A stretch of DNA of 64,000 bases from Methylotenera_A sp049687015 (lineage in GTDB: Bacteria; Pseudomonadota; Gammaproteobacteria; Burkholderiales; Methylophilaceae). Shown piece by piece: positions 34,639 to 44,473 of this stretch. Both the position numbers and the translations under genes were made by a program. The notes under the pieces are model-generated. The model was not told the DNA's origin. It ran no database searches and was given only the letters and a program-made list of their open reading frames with translations. Position 1 is the first letter of the stretch. Each line of letters starts with the position of its first letter. The stretch spans positions 1-64,000 of the forward strand of contig JBAVIP010000063.1 in assembly GCA_049687015.1 (NCBI GenBank). The letters are read 5' to 3'.

Positions 34639-35580
34639 CTAATATTTTCCGCCGGCATCTTTAATCAATTTCACAATTTCCGGGTGGCCTTTTTTTAGCG
34701 CATACACGTAAGCGGTCAGACCATACTGATCGCGCGCTTTCACATTAACCTTGTTTTCCAACAGCAGTTTAACCATTTCTATAGAATTGGTATCTACTGC
34801 CAGATGCAGGATTGGCGTGCCTTCCGAGTCTTCATGGTCTACATCGGCGCCTTTTGCAATCAACGTTTTGGCAACTTCCAGCTGCGCTTTTTTAACCGCC
34901 CAGGTCAGCGCTGTCCAGCGTGATTGATCCTGCTCGTCAACATTTGCGCCTTTGTCCAGCATATAGGCCACCGCAGGGGCGCGGCCTTCTCGCGCAGCGT
35001 ACATCAACGGCGTTGCACCAAGTCTGTCGTGTGCGTTGGGTTGCGCGCCTTGCGCCATCAGGGAGGTAATCGTTGGTATATCGCCGCTTTTTGCGGCATA
35101 CATCAAAGCCGTTTTACCATCATCGCTTTTCGCGTTCGCGTCCACGCCGTGCTTAATCATTAAATCCACTATTTCGCTATAGCCGGATGTGGAGGCCATG
35201 CCAAATGCACTCCAGCCACTATCATCGCGGATTTTTGGGTCTGCGCCTTTTTCCAGCAATACTTTTACCGTCGCTACGTGATTTTTCTTGGCAGCGAACA
35301 TCAGCGCAGTCCAGCCGCCTTTGTCTTTGGCGTTGACATCTGCGCCTTTATTGATAAGCGCCGTGGCTACTTCCGCACGGTTTTTACGCGCCGCATACAT
35401 CAGTGCGGTGATGTCATTGGCGTCTTTGGTGTTTGCATTGACGCCGCTTTCCAGCATGGCTTTTACCGTAGCCAAATCACCTTTAGATGACGCTGTGAGC
35501 AGGTAGGGGATATCTTCAGCAAAGCTTGTTTGGCTGGCGATACTCAAACATAACATCAGTAATACTAAATATTTTTTCAA
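34639..35580 (-). CDS. Exported ankyrin-repeat protein
   Basis: 313 residues from TTG 35580 (a downstream ATG would cut into the signal peptide). The signal peptide is MKKYLVLLMLCLSIASQTSFA. The rest is eight consecutive ankyrin repeats of about 33 residues each (for example TALMYAARKNRAEVATALI and GWTALMFAAKKNH). It is probably periplasmic and binds an unknown partner. It lies between sucD and nadE in the same direction. Confidence 0.88.
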   Translation of the reverse strand: MKKYLVLLMLCLSIASQTSFAEDIPYLLTASSKGDLATVKAMLESGVNANTKDANDITALMYAARKNRAEVATALINKGADVNAKDKGGWTALMFAAKKNHVATVKVLLEKGADPKIRDDSGWSAFGMASTSGYSEIVDLMIKHGVDANAKSDDGKTALMYAAKSGDIPTITSLMAQGAQPNAHDRLGATPLMYAAREGRAPAVAYMLDKGANVDEQDQSRWTALTWAVKKAQLEVAKTLIAKGADVDHEDSEGTPILHLAVDTNSIEMVKLLLENKVNVKARDQYGLTAYVYALKKGHPEIVKLIKDAGGKY

Positions 35581-35604
35581 ATCGAATTTCCTATCGCCAA
35601 TTTC

Positions 35605-36489
35605 TTATTTACGGGCTTTGTTTTGTATCGCCTGCAATACGGCTTCGCCCAAGCCAGCAGGCGATGTTGCTACCACACAACCAGCGTTTTCAAGCGCTTT
35701 AATTTTGTCTTCGGCACGGCCGGAACCGCCCGAGATAATCGCCCCCGCATGCCCCATGCGCTTGCCTTTTGGCGCGGTCAAACCGGCAATATAGGCTGCA
35801 ACAGGCTTGGTGACGTGGTGTTTAATAAAGTCCGCTGCGGCTTCTTCATCTGAGCCACCGATTTCGCCCACCATAATTATCGCTTCGGTTTCAGGGTCGG
35901 CTTCGAACATGGTCAGGCATTCAATAAAATTCAGGCCTTTAATCGGGTCGCCGCCAATGCCCACGCAGGTGGTTTGACCCAAACCCAGTGTAGTAGTTTG
36001 ATGTACCGCCTCATAAGTGAGCGTACCGGAGCGCGACACCACGCCCACCTTGCCGCGCAGGTGAATGCTGCCCGGCATGATGCCGATCTTGCATTCATCC
36101 GGCGTGATAATGCCAGGGCAATTTGGGCCAATAAAATTCGTACCGTTGGCTTTGAGCGAGGCTTTAACATTCAACATATCCAATACTGGGATGCCTTCGG
36201 TAATGCACACGATTAACTCAATACCTGCATCGGCAGCTTCTAATATAGAATCTGCCGCGTAGGCTGGCGGCACGTAAATCACGCTGGCATTGGCTTGTGT
36301 TTCACGCACTGCCTCGCGCATGGTGTTGAACACGGGCAAATTCAGGTGCGATTGACCACCTTTGCCCGGGGTGACGCCGCCGACCATTTTAGTTCCGTAA
36401 GCCAGCGCTTGCTCTGAATGAAATGTGCCTTGCTTGCCGGTAAAGCCCTGGCAAAGCACTTTGGTGTTTTTATTCACTAAGATACTCAT
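35605..36489 (-). CDS. sucD: Succinyl-CoA synthetase alpha subunit
   Basis: 294 residues. CoA-binding N-domain (CQGFTGKQGTFH) and the phosphohistidine H247 in RMGHAGAIISGG. It works with sucC in the TCA-cycle substrate-level phosphorylation. Malate-CoA ligase (MtkB) of serine-cycle methylotrophs is close in sequence; I see nothing that favours it here. Its start overlaps the sucC stop by four bases. Confidence 0.93.
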   Translation of the reverse strand: MSILVNKNTKVLCQGFTGKQGTFHSEQALAYGTKMVGGVTPGKGGQSHLNLPVFNTMREAVRETQANASVIYVPPAYAADSILEAADAGIELIVCITEGIPVLDMLNVKASLKANGTNFIGPNCPGIITPDECKIGIMPGSIHLRGKVGVVSRSGTLTYEAVHQTTTLGLGQTTCVGIGGDPIKGLNFIECLTMFEADPETEAIIMVGEIGGSDEEAAADFIKHHVTKPVAAYIAGLTAPKGKRMGHAGAIISGGSGRAEDKIKALENAGCVVATSPAGLGEAVLQAIQNKARK

Positions 36490-37649
36490 GCCGCCACCGC
36501 CTGTACCGCTTGCTTGGCAGCATCTGTCAGGTTTTCTGCTGAAATAATATTCAATCTACTTTCACGTAACATTTGTTTGCCTAGCTCAACGTTTGTGCCT
36601 TCCAAACGGACGACGACAGGAATGGTCATGCCGACTTCTTTCACCGCAGTGATAATGCCAGTGGCGATAATATCGCAGCGCATAATGCCGCCAAAAATGT
36701 TCACCAGAATAGCCTTTACGTTGCTGTCTGCCAGGATAATTTTGAATGCTTTGGATACGGTTTCCGCTGTCGCGCCGCCGCCCACATCCAGGAAGTTGGC
36801 CGGCATGCCGCCATGCAATTTGATTAAATCCATGGTCGCCATGGCAAGCCCGGCGCCATTGACCATGCAGCCGATATTGCCGTTAAGCGCAATGTAATTG
36901 AGCCCCGCCTCGTGCGCGATAGCCTCTTTGGCGTCTTCCTGGCTCCAGTCACGCTGTTCGGCAAGTGCTTTCTGGCGGTACAGCGCGTTGTCATCCACGC
37001 TCATTTTGCAATCGAGCGCGACCAGCTTGCCATCGGTTGTGACAATGAGCGGGTTAATCTCCAGCAGACTTAAATCGTTTTCCTTGAAGAGTTTGTACAG
37101 ACCTTTAAGCAGCTTGGTAAACATACCAATTTGCTCGCCGCTCAACTCAAGATTAAATGCCAAATTACGCGCTTGAAAATCTACTAAGCCGTTCAGCGGG
37201 TCGCACACTTCCTGCAGGATTTTATCGGGCTGTGTGGCTGCGATTTCTTCAATATCCATGCCGCCTGCGGAGGAGGCCACAACCACAACGCGCTCCAGAC
37301 TTCTATCCACTAACATAGATAGATAAAGCTCGCGCGCGATGGGCAGCGTTTCCTCGACGAGCACTTGGCTCACCATTTGACCATCGGGTGCATTCTGGTA
37401 AGTAATTAAATGTTTACCGAGCAGGGCTTTTGCCGTAGTTTCAACCTCGGCGGCAGATTTTACCAACTTCACGCCACCGGCTTTACCGCGGCCGCCAGCG
37501 TGGATTTGCGCCTTGACCACATAAGCGTTCGATTGGATTGCATTGGCTGAATTTACAGCTGCAGCGGCATCGCCAGCAACTGCACCAATAGGCGTTGGCA
37601 GGCCATATTGTTTTAATAAGTTTTTGGCTTGATATTCGTGTAGATTCAT
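36486..37649 (-). CDS. sucC: Succinyl-CoA synthetase beta subunit
   Basis: 387 residues. ATP-grasp fold with the start MNLHEYQAKNLLKQYG and the block GAGLAMATMD; the C-terminal VNIFGGIMRCD loop is typical. No kgd/sucAB genes lie next to it, unlike in many bacteria, so the flux direction cannot be told from context. Confidence 0.93.
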   Translation of the reverse strand: MNLHEYQAKNLLKQYGLPTPIGAVAGDAAAAVNSANAIQSNAYVVKAQIHAGGRGKAGGVKLVKSAAEVETTAKALLGKHLITYQNAPDGQMVSQVLVEETLPIARELYLSMLVDRSLERVVVVASSAGGMDIEEIAATQPDKILQEVCDPLNGLVDFQARNLAFNLELSGEQIGMFTKLLKGLYKLFKENDLSLLEINPLIVTTDGKLVALDCKMSVDDNALYRQKALAEQRDWSQEDAKEAIAHEAGLNYIALNGNIGCMVNGAGLAMATMDLIKLHGGMPANFLDVGGGATAETVSKAFKIILADSNVKAILVNIFGGIMRCDIIATGIITAVKEVGMTIPVVVRLEGTNVELGKQMLRESRLNIISAENLTDAAKQAVQAVAA

Positions 37650-37724
37650 TTTAGGCAGATTTAGTTTTTTAGTTTTAATTCCAAATGATATTTTGGCGCA
37701 AAATCCGAGTTGAAGCTAGTAAAA

Positions 37725-37761
37725 AAGCCATGCCCGGACTTAATGTAATCCGGCATGGCTT
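37725..37761 (-). terminator. Rho-independent terminator after the membrane heme protein gene
   Basis: TCCGGCATGGCTT (37749-37761) and AAGCCATGCCCGGA (37725-37738) form a 13-bp stem with one bulged base and a ten-base loop. On the minus strand it is followed by a run of T. It lies 54 bases past the stop of the gene at 37815 and ahead of sucC. Confidence 0.85.
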
Positions 37762-37814
37762 CTTTGTTCGTTATTAATTTGCTAGGTTGGCCAGCTAGAT
37801 TGGTCAGTTAGCTG

Positions 37815-38585
37815 TTATAAATCGGATTCCCACGCGTTGCCATAGATTTTTCCATTGCGCGACAGAATAAACATCTGATACATGCTCACCATCCACATAT
37901 AGGCCGAAGCCGCGCTGTAGCCGATGCCGCCGATGATGGTAAGCCAGGCGAAGCTGGGGCTTAGTTTGGTCAGCCACCATGAGAATACGTCCATGATCAA
38001 AAAGCCGAACGGGAACGCAATCGCCAGAACTTTCAATTTTTTTGGTATGTTCACCGCAAAGCTGAAAATAAAGCCTACAAAAAAGAAAATAAATGCGATG
38101 CCGAATAAGTGGATATGCGATACGCGGGTCAGTCCTTCAATTGATGCACCTTCGTTGAGAGCAGCGGTTTTTTTAACCTCTTCAAACTTGGTGAAGTCTG
38201 GAATGCCAGGAATCGTGCTGTGACACTTGGTACAATTTTGTGCGAAAACATCTTTGAAGTGAGGTTCCCATTCGGATTCTGGAGAGCCATTTTGCGCCCA
38301 TTTGATGATATCCTGGCGCACTTCAAGCGGCGCTTTGTCTTTCATCGAACCATTGAGCTTACTGGCCAACTTGCTGCCGCTACGATCACCATAATAGCTG
38401 TACACAATATCATCGACCGAAAGCCCAACTTTGCCGTCAGCTAGGCCGTGCGTTAGCATGATTTGCAGCCCGGCCATACATAAACCTAAGCCTATCACAA
38501 GCAGATAACCCGCGAAAAGGGCTTTGATGGACGCGGGCATATTGGGCAGGTTTAACCATGCTAGATTTGAAGGAGCGGGTTTCAT
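37815..38585 (-). CDS. Membrane-bound c-type cytochrome-like protein of unknown function
   Basis: 256 residues. A first membrane helix (about 20-45), then a periplasmic part with one heme-attachment motif CTKCH (118-122), and three to four more helices (about 155-180, 187-205, 210-235). His residues in SHIHLFGIAF could take part in a membrane heme site. The combination of a monoheme segment inside a polytopic protein is unusual. As I recall relatives are annotated only as hypothetical or wrongly as elongation factor. Likely an electron-transfer component. Confidence 0.72.
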   Translation of the reverse strand: MKPAPSNLAWLNLPNMPASIKALFAGYLLVIGLGLCMAGLQIMLTHGLADGKVGLSVDDIVYSYYGDRSGSKLASKLNGSMKDKAPLEVRQDIIKWAQNGSPESEWEPHFKDVFAQNCTKCHSTIPGIPDFTKFEEVKKTAALNEGASIEGLTRVSHIHLFGIAFIFFFVGFIFSFAVNIPKKLKVLAIAFPFGFLIMDVFSWWLTKLSPSFAWLTIIGGIGYSAASAYMWMVSMYQMFILSRNGKIYGNAWESDL

Positions 38586-38703
38586 GGTGCGCTTTCTAAA
38601 TTAGAGTTAAAAATCATATCATCCAAGCGTCAATTAACAAAGACCCTACGTGGTGGGGCACCGCTGTTATAATGCCATTTTTCTCATTTTTTCGGGTTAT
38701 TTC

Positions 38704-39543
38704 ATGCGTTTAGTTGTTCAAGGTCGCGCTGTTACCATGGCACATCTTACTCATATCCATCGTTTAATTGGCGGCAGCACACAGTTTATGCAGATTGCGG
38801 AACATGCTTATTACTTGCCAACTGATGAAACCAGCATTGAAGCTGTGCATGCCTTTTGTGCTGAGCAGCAGATTGACTGCGCCTTAGTGCCAGATAACCA
38901 GCGTTTGAACCGTTTTGGCTTATGTGTGATGGACATGGATTCGACGCTGATCAATATCGAATGCATCGATGAAATCGCCGACATGATGGGCATCAAACCC
39001 GAAATTTCCAAAATTACCGAAGCAGCCATGCGCGGCGAGCTGGATTTTGCAGCCAGCCTGAGAAAGCGCGTGGCCTTATTGAAAGGGCTGGATGAATCAG
39101 CCTTGCAGCGTGTGATTGACGAACGTCTGCAGGCCAATCCGGGCGCACATGAATGGATCGCTGCCTGCAAAGCTAACAATATCAAAACCATGGTGGTGTC
39201 GGGCGGTTTTACCATGTTTGCCAATCATGTCAAAGCCTTGTTGGGCCTGGATTATGCGGTATCGAACACTTTTGAGATTGTCGATGGAAAACTCACCGGC
39301 CATATTCTGGGCGACATTGTAGATGCGGATAGAAAAGCGCTGGAGTTAGTGAATTTGCGTGATCAACTAGGCTTGAGGCCAGAGCAAACCATCGGCATTG
39401 GCGATGGTGCGAACGACCTTAAAATGATGTCGGCCGCCGGAGTGGGTGTGGCTTACCATGCAAAACCCATTGTGCAGCAGCAGGCGACTTACGCGCTGAA
39501 TCACTCAGGGCTAGACGGTGTGGTTAATTTGTTTACCGCTTAA
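38704..39543 (+). CDS. serB: Phosphoserine phosphatase
   Basis: 279 residues from ATG 38704 (MRLVVQG); 18 more codons upstream are open but have no family support. HAD motif I is VMDMDSTLI, motif II VVSGGFT, motif IV IGDGANDLKMM. Final step of serine synthesis. It overlaps the convergent gene at 39540 by four bases tail to tail. Confidence 0.95.
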   Translation: MRLVVQGRAVTMAHLTHIHRLIGGSTQFMQIAEHAYYLPTDETSIEAVHAFCAEQQIDCALVPDNQRLNRFGLCVMDMDSTLINIECIDEIADMMGIKPEISKITEAAMRGELDFAASLRKRVALLKGLDESALQRVIDERLQANPGAHEWIAACKANNIKTMVVSGGFTMFANHVKALLGLDYAVSNTFEIVDGKLTGHILGDIVDADRKALELVNLRDQLGLRPEQTIGIGDGANDLKMMSAAGVGVAYHAKPIVQQQATYALNHSGLDGVVNLFTA

Positions 39544-40331
39544 ATCAGCAAAGCTAATTCGGCATCGCTGAAGCCGGCTTTGCGTCTTGCTTCCAGGTTG
39601 AATGGTCTGCGCAGTTTAGGTGCGTTGTATTGTTTGGCAAGCGTGTCGTAAGTGGCAATCGGTTCCAGCCCGCGCAGTTCGCACAGCCAGTTAAACCAGT
39701 GGTTGCCAATCGCCACGTGTCCAATTTCATCGCGCAGAATAATATCGAGTATGCTTGCGGCCTTGGCATCGCCTATCTGCGCCAGTTTGTTGCGCAAGGG
39801 CGGCGAAGCATCCAGCCCGCGTGCCTCCATGGTGCGCGGCACCAAAGCCATGCGGGCCAGTACATCATCTTTGGTTCTGTCTGCCATTTCCCATAAGCTG
39901 TTGTGGCCGGTAAAGTCACCGTAAGCGTAACCCATGGTTTGCAGGTGCGTGTTGAGCAGGTTGAAATGATAAGCTTCTTCAGCCGCCACTTTAAGCCAAT
40001 CACTGTAGTAACTTTCTGGCATCTCACCAAAACGCCAAATGGCATCCAGCGCCAAATTGATCGCATTAAACTCAATATGCGCAAGCGCGTGGATTAAGGC
40101 AGCGCGGCCTTCCTCTGTGCGCATGGAACGTTTCCCAACTTCGAGCGGAGAGACCAGCGCTGGCTTGGCAGGGCGGCCGGGGATTGGCAAAGCTGATATT
40201 AATTCAGCATTTACATTAAGACTGATATTACCCGCTTGCCAAGCCTGGTACAGCGCAGCAACGCCAGCGGTTTTTTCGTTAACGCCGCCTTCAGCCAGCC
40301 AATGGAGAGCGGTATTACGCAGCTCGTTCAA
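39540..40331 (-). CDS. Ferritin-like DUF455 family protein
   Basis: 263 residues. Metal-binding helices show E-x-x-H pairs: AHIEFNAINLALD, EEAYHFNLL and DEIGHVAIGNHWF, as in DUF455, a ferritin-like di-iron fold of unknown substrate. No ATG fits; TTG 40331 follows the stop of the gene at 40332 directly, which points to coupled translation. The preceding genes encode periplasmic propeller and redox proteins, but a functional link is not shown. Confidence 0.88.
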   Translation of the reverse strand: MNELRNTALHWLAEGGVNEKTAGVAALYQAWQAGNISLNVNAELISALPIPGRPAKPALVSPLEVGKRSMRTEEGRAALIHALAHIEFNAINLALDAIWRFGEMPESYYSDWLKVAAEEAYHFNLLNTHLQTMGYAYGDFTGHNSLWEMADRTKDDVLARMALVPRTMEARGLDASPPLRNKLAQIGDAKAASILDIILRDEIGHVAIGNHWFNWLCELRGLEPIATYDTLAKQYNAPKLRRPFNLEARRKAGFSDAELALLI

Positions 40332-41207
40332 TTATTTAAGTTGTATAAAGTCTAGCTCGCCTGCCTTCATGTCGGGCACCAGCAAATAGGCTTCATCTTT
40401 AGTAATGGCGATATCTGCGGCTGATTGATAACCGTCTTTTAATAGCGTCACTTCGCCTTTGGTATTGACGCTAAACACTTTGCCGCTTTTCCAATCACTT
40501 ACATACATGGTGCCGTTTGAGCGATGCACTACACCATCGCCGCCGCCAAAACCTTCGGCAATGTCTGTTAGTGCCTGCGTTTGCTGGTTAAAGCTATATA
40601 ACACGCCAGAAGTAAAATCGACATAAATCAACACGTTACCAGTGTCATCCGCCAGCAATCCATTGGGCGCCATTACGCGCGCGTCTTGTTTGCCATCGAT
40701 AAGTAATTTCACTTTCCCATTAGCATCGATTTTGTATATCGCGCCACCTTTGCCCGTTCCCAGAATATCGCCGCTATCGCTCACATACAAATTGCCTTGC
40801 GGATCTGCTTCTAAATCATTCAGAAACTGTGGCGTAGCGGGGAAAGCCGCAGCAGCAGCAAATGCGCTCGCCTTGCCGTCATTTAAGCCAATTTTGATGA
40901 TTTTGGTTTTATCAGCTACGTACAGATTATTGCCGATAATTTTCAGGCCTTTCGGGTCGTCCAGACCACTTGCGAAAACAGACATTTTGCCATCCTTACC
41001 AATCATGGTAATTTGGCCATCGCCATCTTTACCAAAACCGCCAATTTCTGAGATAAAGATACGTCCATCCTTAGCTTGCACTAAGGATTCCGGTGTTTTT
41101 AGACCTGTAATTTTGCCTCTGGTAACAAGTTGATTGCCAAGCTTTTGTGCACAGCCAGCATTTATTGTAGCCAATGCGACGATAGCTAATAAAATTACTT
41201 TTTTCAT
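40332..41207 (-). CDS. SMP-30/NHL-type beta-propeller lipoprotein or periplasmic protein
   Basis: 291 residues. A signal sequence with a possible lipobox (INAGC at about 15-19; Asn at -3 is not canonical). The body has propeller-type repeats with the pattern D-x-x-G-x-[IL]-[YF]-[VI]-[SA]-[DE] (for example DPQGNLYVSDSGD and NGTMYVSDWKSG). This is the SMP-30/gluconolactonase/LRE-like group. Substrate unknown. It lies downstream of a PQQ-dehydrogenase-like gene of similar fold. Confidence 0.8.
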   Translation of the reverse strand: MKKVILLAIVALATINAGCAQKLGNQLVTRGKITGLKTPESLVQAKDGRIFISEIGGFGKDGDGQITMIGKDGKMSVFASGLDDPKGLKIIGNNLYVADKTKIIKIGLNDGKASAFAAAAAFPATPQFLNDLEADPQGNLYVSDSGDILGTGKGGAIYKIDANGKVKLLIDGKQDARVMAPNGLLADDTGNVLIYVDFTSGVLYSFNQQTQALTDIAEGFGGGDGVVHRSNGTMYVSDWKSGKVFSVNTKGEVTLLKDGYQSAADIAITKDEAYLLVPDMKAGELDFIQLK

Positions 41208-41328
41208 AGTTTCAGATTCCTTCGGTAATATTGTTTCGGGTTTCAGCGTTTCTGCCTGCTGCGGGGAAAGGTTGAGCAGGATGACAGCAATGCTAAGTGA
41301 TTTGTGCTTTTTCTAACACTTTTCATTG

Positions 41329-41922
41329 CTAAAAAGACATGGCTCGGACTTTGGGGGTGGGAAGTAAAGTCACCATACTACAAGGCGTATCAGTGCTGCT
41401 TGCAGGAGCCGGTTTATTGATAATTGCCTGAAGAGCAGGATCTGCCTTCATTTTGCTGATGGCGTTTTGCATGGCGATGTCGTAGGCAGAATACACGGAC
41501 TTTTGATTCTGTACATCTAGATAACCGTGTTTTTTCGATTCGCCTACATACTCACCTAACAGCTTGCCTACACCAGTGTAAACATTCGCCTTAATTTTTC
41601 CATAATAAATTAGCGATTGTGGATTGTAGAACATGCTTGGTTGAAGCCAGACCAAGGTCTTGCCTGATTGGTTACCCTCACACATGGATACAGTTCCATA
41701 TTCTTTTTCCAGTTGTACTTTTGCGACTTTTTCAACGATAGGGCCTTGCGCAAACCAGTAATCATAGTAATAGTGCCACAGTTTGATTTGGTTCGTATAT
41801 TCCTGAGGATTGATATAAATCAGCATGTTAGGTTTGCTGGTATCTTCAGCCTGTGCATGATTGATTGAAGTCAGTAACGTTATTGCCAAGCATATCATCC
41901 GCATCAATTTTGCAACGCTCAT
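41329..41922 (-). CDS. Exported protein of unknown function
   Basis: 197 residues from ATG 41922; AAGGAGAT lies five bases upstream, which decides the start over one at 41943. Signal peptide to about residue 26 (ending NHAQA). The mature part has a Tyr/Trp-rich stretch (KLWHYYYDYWFAQGP) and two cysteines, C~87 and C~183, that could pair. I do not recognise the family. It is inside the fccAB-linked cluster. Confidence 0.7.
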   Translation of the reverse strand: MSVAKLMRMICLAITLLTSINHAQAEDTSKPNMLIYINPQEYTNQIKLWHYYYDYWFAQGPIVEKVAKVQLEKEYGTVSMCEGNQSGKTLVWLQPSMFYNPQSLIYYGKIKANVYTGVGKLLGEYVGESKKHGYLDVQNQKSVYSAYDIAMQNAISKMKADPALQAIINKPAPASSTDTPCSMVTLLPTPKVRAMSF

Positions 41923-41954
41923 GTTGATCTCCTTCAGTTTCACTTAAGTACTAT

Positions 41955-43187
41955 TTACTCATTATTTGATGTATAACTGATTCGATAGATTAGGCCTGCG
42001 CGGTCGTCTGATACATATAACGCGCCTTCTGGACCAATAATAACATCTACAGGTCGGCCCCACGCTTTATTATTATTGAGCCAGCCAGTGGCGAAATCAA
42101 CTAGTTCGACAGGAGTTTCGCCATTAAATTTCACACGCACCAATTTATAGCCACTTAATTTTTCGCGATTCCACGAGCCATGCAGCGCCACAATCGCATC
42201 ATTTTTATATTCGGCTGGGAAATTAGTTTTATTTAAGAACGTGACACCAATCGGTGTAGAGTGCGAGGTGAATATGATGGTGGGCGGCGAGCTATTTTTG
42301 CAGAAATTATCCGGGCCAGCAAAATTCGGGTCTTCTACCATCTCTTTTATGTTGTTGGGGTTACCCCAGCAGTGAGGCCAGCCGTAATGTTTCCCAGGTT
42401 CTATTTTGTTGAAATGTTCGGGCGGAAGCTCATCATTTACCCTGCCGCCTTTTTTATCCGAACGCATATCCGCGCCATCATTGGTGGCGAACATGCTGCC
42501 GGTTTTGGGGTGCCAGGCAAAGCCTTGGCTGTTACGCAAACCTCTTGTCCATATTGGGTTTGCAGCATGTCTGCCAACAGTTTCCAGGCCGCCGGCTGGC
42601 TCGCCTTCCAGCGTGTAGCGCAAAATTGTCGCACGTAGCGGGTCTTCTTCAACACACACATTGCAACTTGAGCCAACATTAATATACAGAAAATTATCGG
42701 GCCCGACTTTAATGGTTTTTAGCGTATGTCCACCGCTGGGCAAGTTTTTGATCAAAGGCTTAGGCGCAGACCAAGCGCCATTTTTTTGCGTCAATTTCAC
42801 GACGCTATCTTGATTAGCCACTAACAAGTCGTCACCCACAAAAGCCAAGCCATTTGGCGCATTGAGTTTATCCGAAACTAAAACAGGCGCCTCAGCAAGC
42901 CCGTCCCTATTGGCATCTGGCAGCATGACAACTTGATTGCTTCTGCCAAGTGAAACAAATAAATTACCATTTTTATCAAACGCCAGCATGCGTGGGCCGG
43001 TAAAATATTCACTTCCGCCACCGCTTAATTTGGCGAAAATATTGGCATGAAAGCCAGTTGGTAAGCTGAGATTAAGGATTGCTTGAGGCGCAGATATTTC
43101 GGCAGCTTTGGCGCAACCCACTGCAGGTATGCTGCAAATGCCGATGGTTAAAATTGCACTCAGTTTGGCAAAAATCGCTTCAAACAT
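41955..43187 (-). CDS. PQQ-dependent sugar/sorbosone dehydrogenase-like protein
   Basis: 410 residues from ATG 43187, six bases after the fccB stop (an upstream in-frame start would overlap fccB). Signal sequence with a possible lipobox (PAVGC). The six-bladed propeller of the soluble glucose/sorbosone dehydrogenase family shows in LPTGFHANIFAKL, LNAPNGLAF, GGHTLKTIKVGPD and the closing GPEGALYVSDDRAG. Several Cys (SCNVC) could form a disulfide. No c-type heme motif. Substrate unknown; sugar oxidation is the family default. Confidence 0.83.
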   Translation of the reverse strand: MFEAIFAKLSAILTIGICSIPAVGCAKAAEISAPQAILNLSLPTGFHANIFAKLSGGGSEYFTGPRMLAFDKNGNLFVSLGRSNQVVMLPDANRDGLAEAPVLVSDKLNAPNGLAFVGDDLLVANQDSVVKLTQKNGAWSAPKPLIKNLPSGGHTLKTIKVGPDNFLYINVGSSCNVCVEEDPLRATILRYTLEGEPAGGLETVGRHAANPIWTRGLRNSQGFAWHPKTGSMFATNDGADMRSDKKGGRVNDELPPEHFNKIEPGKHYGWPHCWGNPNNIKEMVEDPNFAGPDNFCKNSSPPTIIFTSHSTPIGVTFLNKTNFPAEYKNDAIVALHGSWNREKLSGYKLVRVKFNGETPVELVDFATGWLNNNKAWGRPVDVIIGPEGALYVSDDRAGLIYRISYTSNNE

Positions 43188-43192
43188 AATTT

Positions 43193-44473
43193 TTATGTCA
43201 GTACATCTGACCAAATATTCGCTGCCCATGCGCTTGCATATTGGCCTTCCTGCTCGGATGGGTTGCTTGAAACACCGCCGCCCTCTGCACTGACCATGAT
43301 TTTCTTGGTTGCGTCATAGCGGTACACATTGGCCACATGCATGGCTTGTCGGTCATTCACATAGCTATAGCAGGTATTGGCAAACACTGGTGCCGCGTCT
43401 GGCGTATGGCCGCTCATGAGCGCGACGATTGCATTAGCGCAAACCCTGGCTTGGCTGGTGGCCATATGCGCCGACTTTGGCAGAGCGGCAGAAACGCTGT
43501 CGCCAATCACGTGAACATTCGGAACCAGCCTGGATTCATAGGTTAAAAAATCCACTTCGCACCAGCGCTTATCGATATTGTTCAATCCTGCCATTTGTGC
43601 CGGTTTTCCTGCGCGTTGTGGCGGGATGATATTGAGCACATCGGCCGTCACCGTTTCAAAATCAGTTTTCACCGTTTTGGTTGCAACATCCACCTCAACT
43701 ACCATGTTATTCGGGCGGTAATCAATCATACCTGCATACATTTCCGCCCACACTTTGGTAAATAAATCTTTTTTCGAAATGATTTCCGGGTTGGCATCCA
43801 GCACAATAATTTTGCTATTGGGCTTATTGGTTTTAAAGTAACTCGCCACTTGGCACACGCGTTCATACGGGCCGGGTGGACAGCGGTAGGGCGCTTTGGG
43901 TACGTTCATGACAAATATGCCACCGTCAGGCATGGCTTCCAGCTGTTTGCGCAAATTGACTGTTTGCCAGCCGGCTTTCCATGCATGTGGCACTTGCTGC
44001 TGCGCTTCTGCGGATTGTAAATTTGCTAATGAATCATAAATAAAATCGACGCCAGGGGCGACAATCAGACGGTCATATGTAATTTCACCGTGTTTCATAC
44101 TGACTTTTTTGGTGGCAGTATCAATCGCAGTCACTTCGTCATTCAGCCATTTCACCCCGTGATTTTTTTTGACTAAATCATAGCCAAATGTCAGATCGTT
44201 GATTGATTTGCTGCCACCTAAAACCAAATTGCTGAGCGGGCAAGAAACAAATTGGCTAGATTTTTCAATCACGACAGTTTCAATGTTTCCCAAGCTCCAC
44301 ATGCGGATATACTTGGCCGCTGTGGTGCCAGCATAGCCGCCGCCAATAATGACGACGCGGCCTAGGGGTGGTTTAGCGCCGCGCGCAAAACTGTTATGAC
44401 TGAGCAATAATGCACCTGCAGCTCCGGCGGTCTTGATAAACTCACGACGATTGAAGGTTAAATATTTAGTCAT
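43193..44473 (-). CDS. fccB: Flavocytochrome c sulfide dehydrogenase, flavoprotein subunit
   Basis: 426 residues. A Tat-type signal (NRREFIKTAGAAGALLL) is followed by the FAD motif VIIGGGYAGT (41-50). The two cysteines of the catalytic disulfide are present: C198 in YRCPPGPYER and C368 in ANTCYSYV. VHVIGDS near residue 320 is the second FAD site. The enzyme oxidises sulfide to sulfur in the periplasm and passes electrons to the cytochrome subunit. Overlap of eight bases with fccA supports a complex. Confidence 0.92.
   Translation of the reverse strand: MTKYLTFNRREFIKTAGAAGALLLSHNSFARGAKPPLGRVVIIGGGYAGTTAAKYIRMWSLGNIETVVIEKSSQFVSCPLSNLVLGGSKSINDLTFGYDLVKKNHGVKWLNDEVTAIDTATKKVSMKHGEITYDRLIVAPGVDFIYDSLANLQSAEAQQQVPHAWKAGWQTVNLRKQLEAMPDGGIFVMNVPKAPYRCPPGPYERVCQVASYFKTNKPNSKIIVLDANPEIISKKDLFTKVWAEMYAGMIDYRPNNMVVEVDVATKTVKTDFETVTADVLNIIPPQRAGKPAQMAGLNNIDKRWCEVDFLTYESRLVPNVHVIGDSVSAALPKSAHMATSQARVCANAIVALMSGHTPDAAPVFANTCYSYVNDRQAMHVANVYRYDATKKIMVSAEGGGVSSNPSEQEGQYASAWAANIWSDVLT

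Noticed and set aside
35605..37649. Malate-CoA ligase (mtkAB) instead of sucCD
   Set aside because: The two families are close, but no serine-cycle genes are near and the sequence shows nothing that favours the malate enzyme; kept as succinyl-CoA synthetase.
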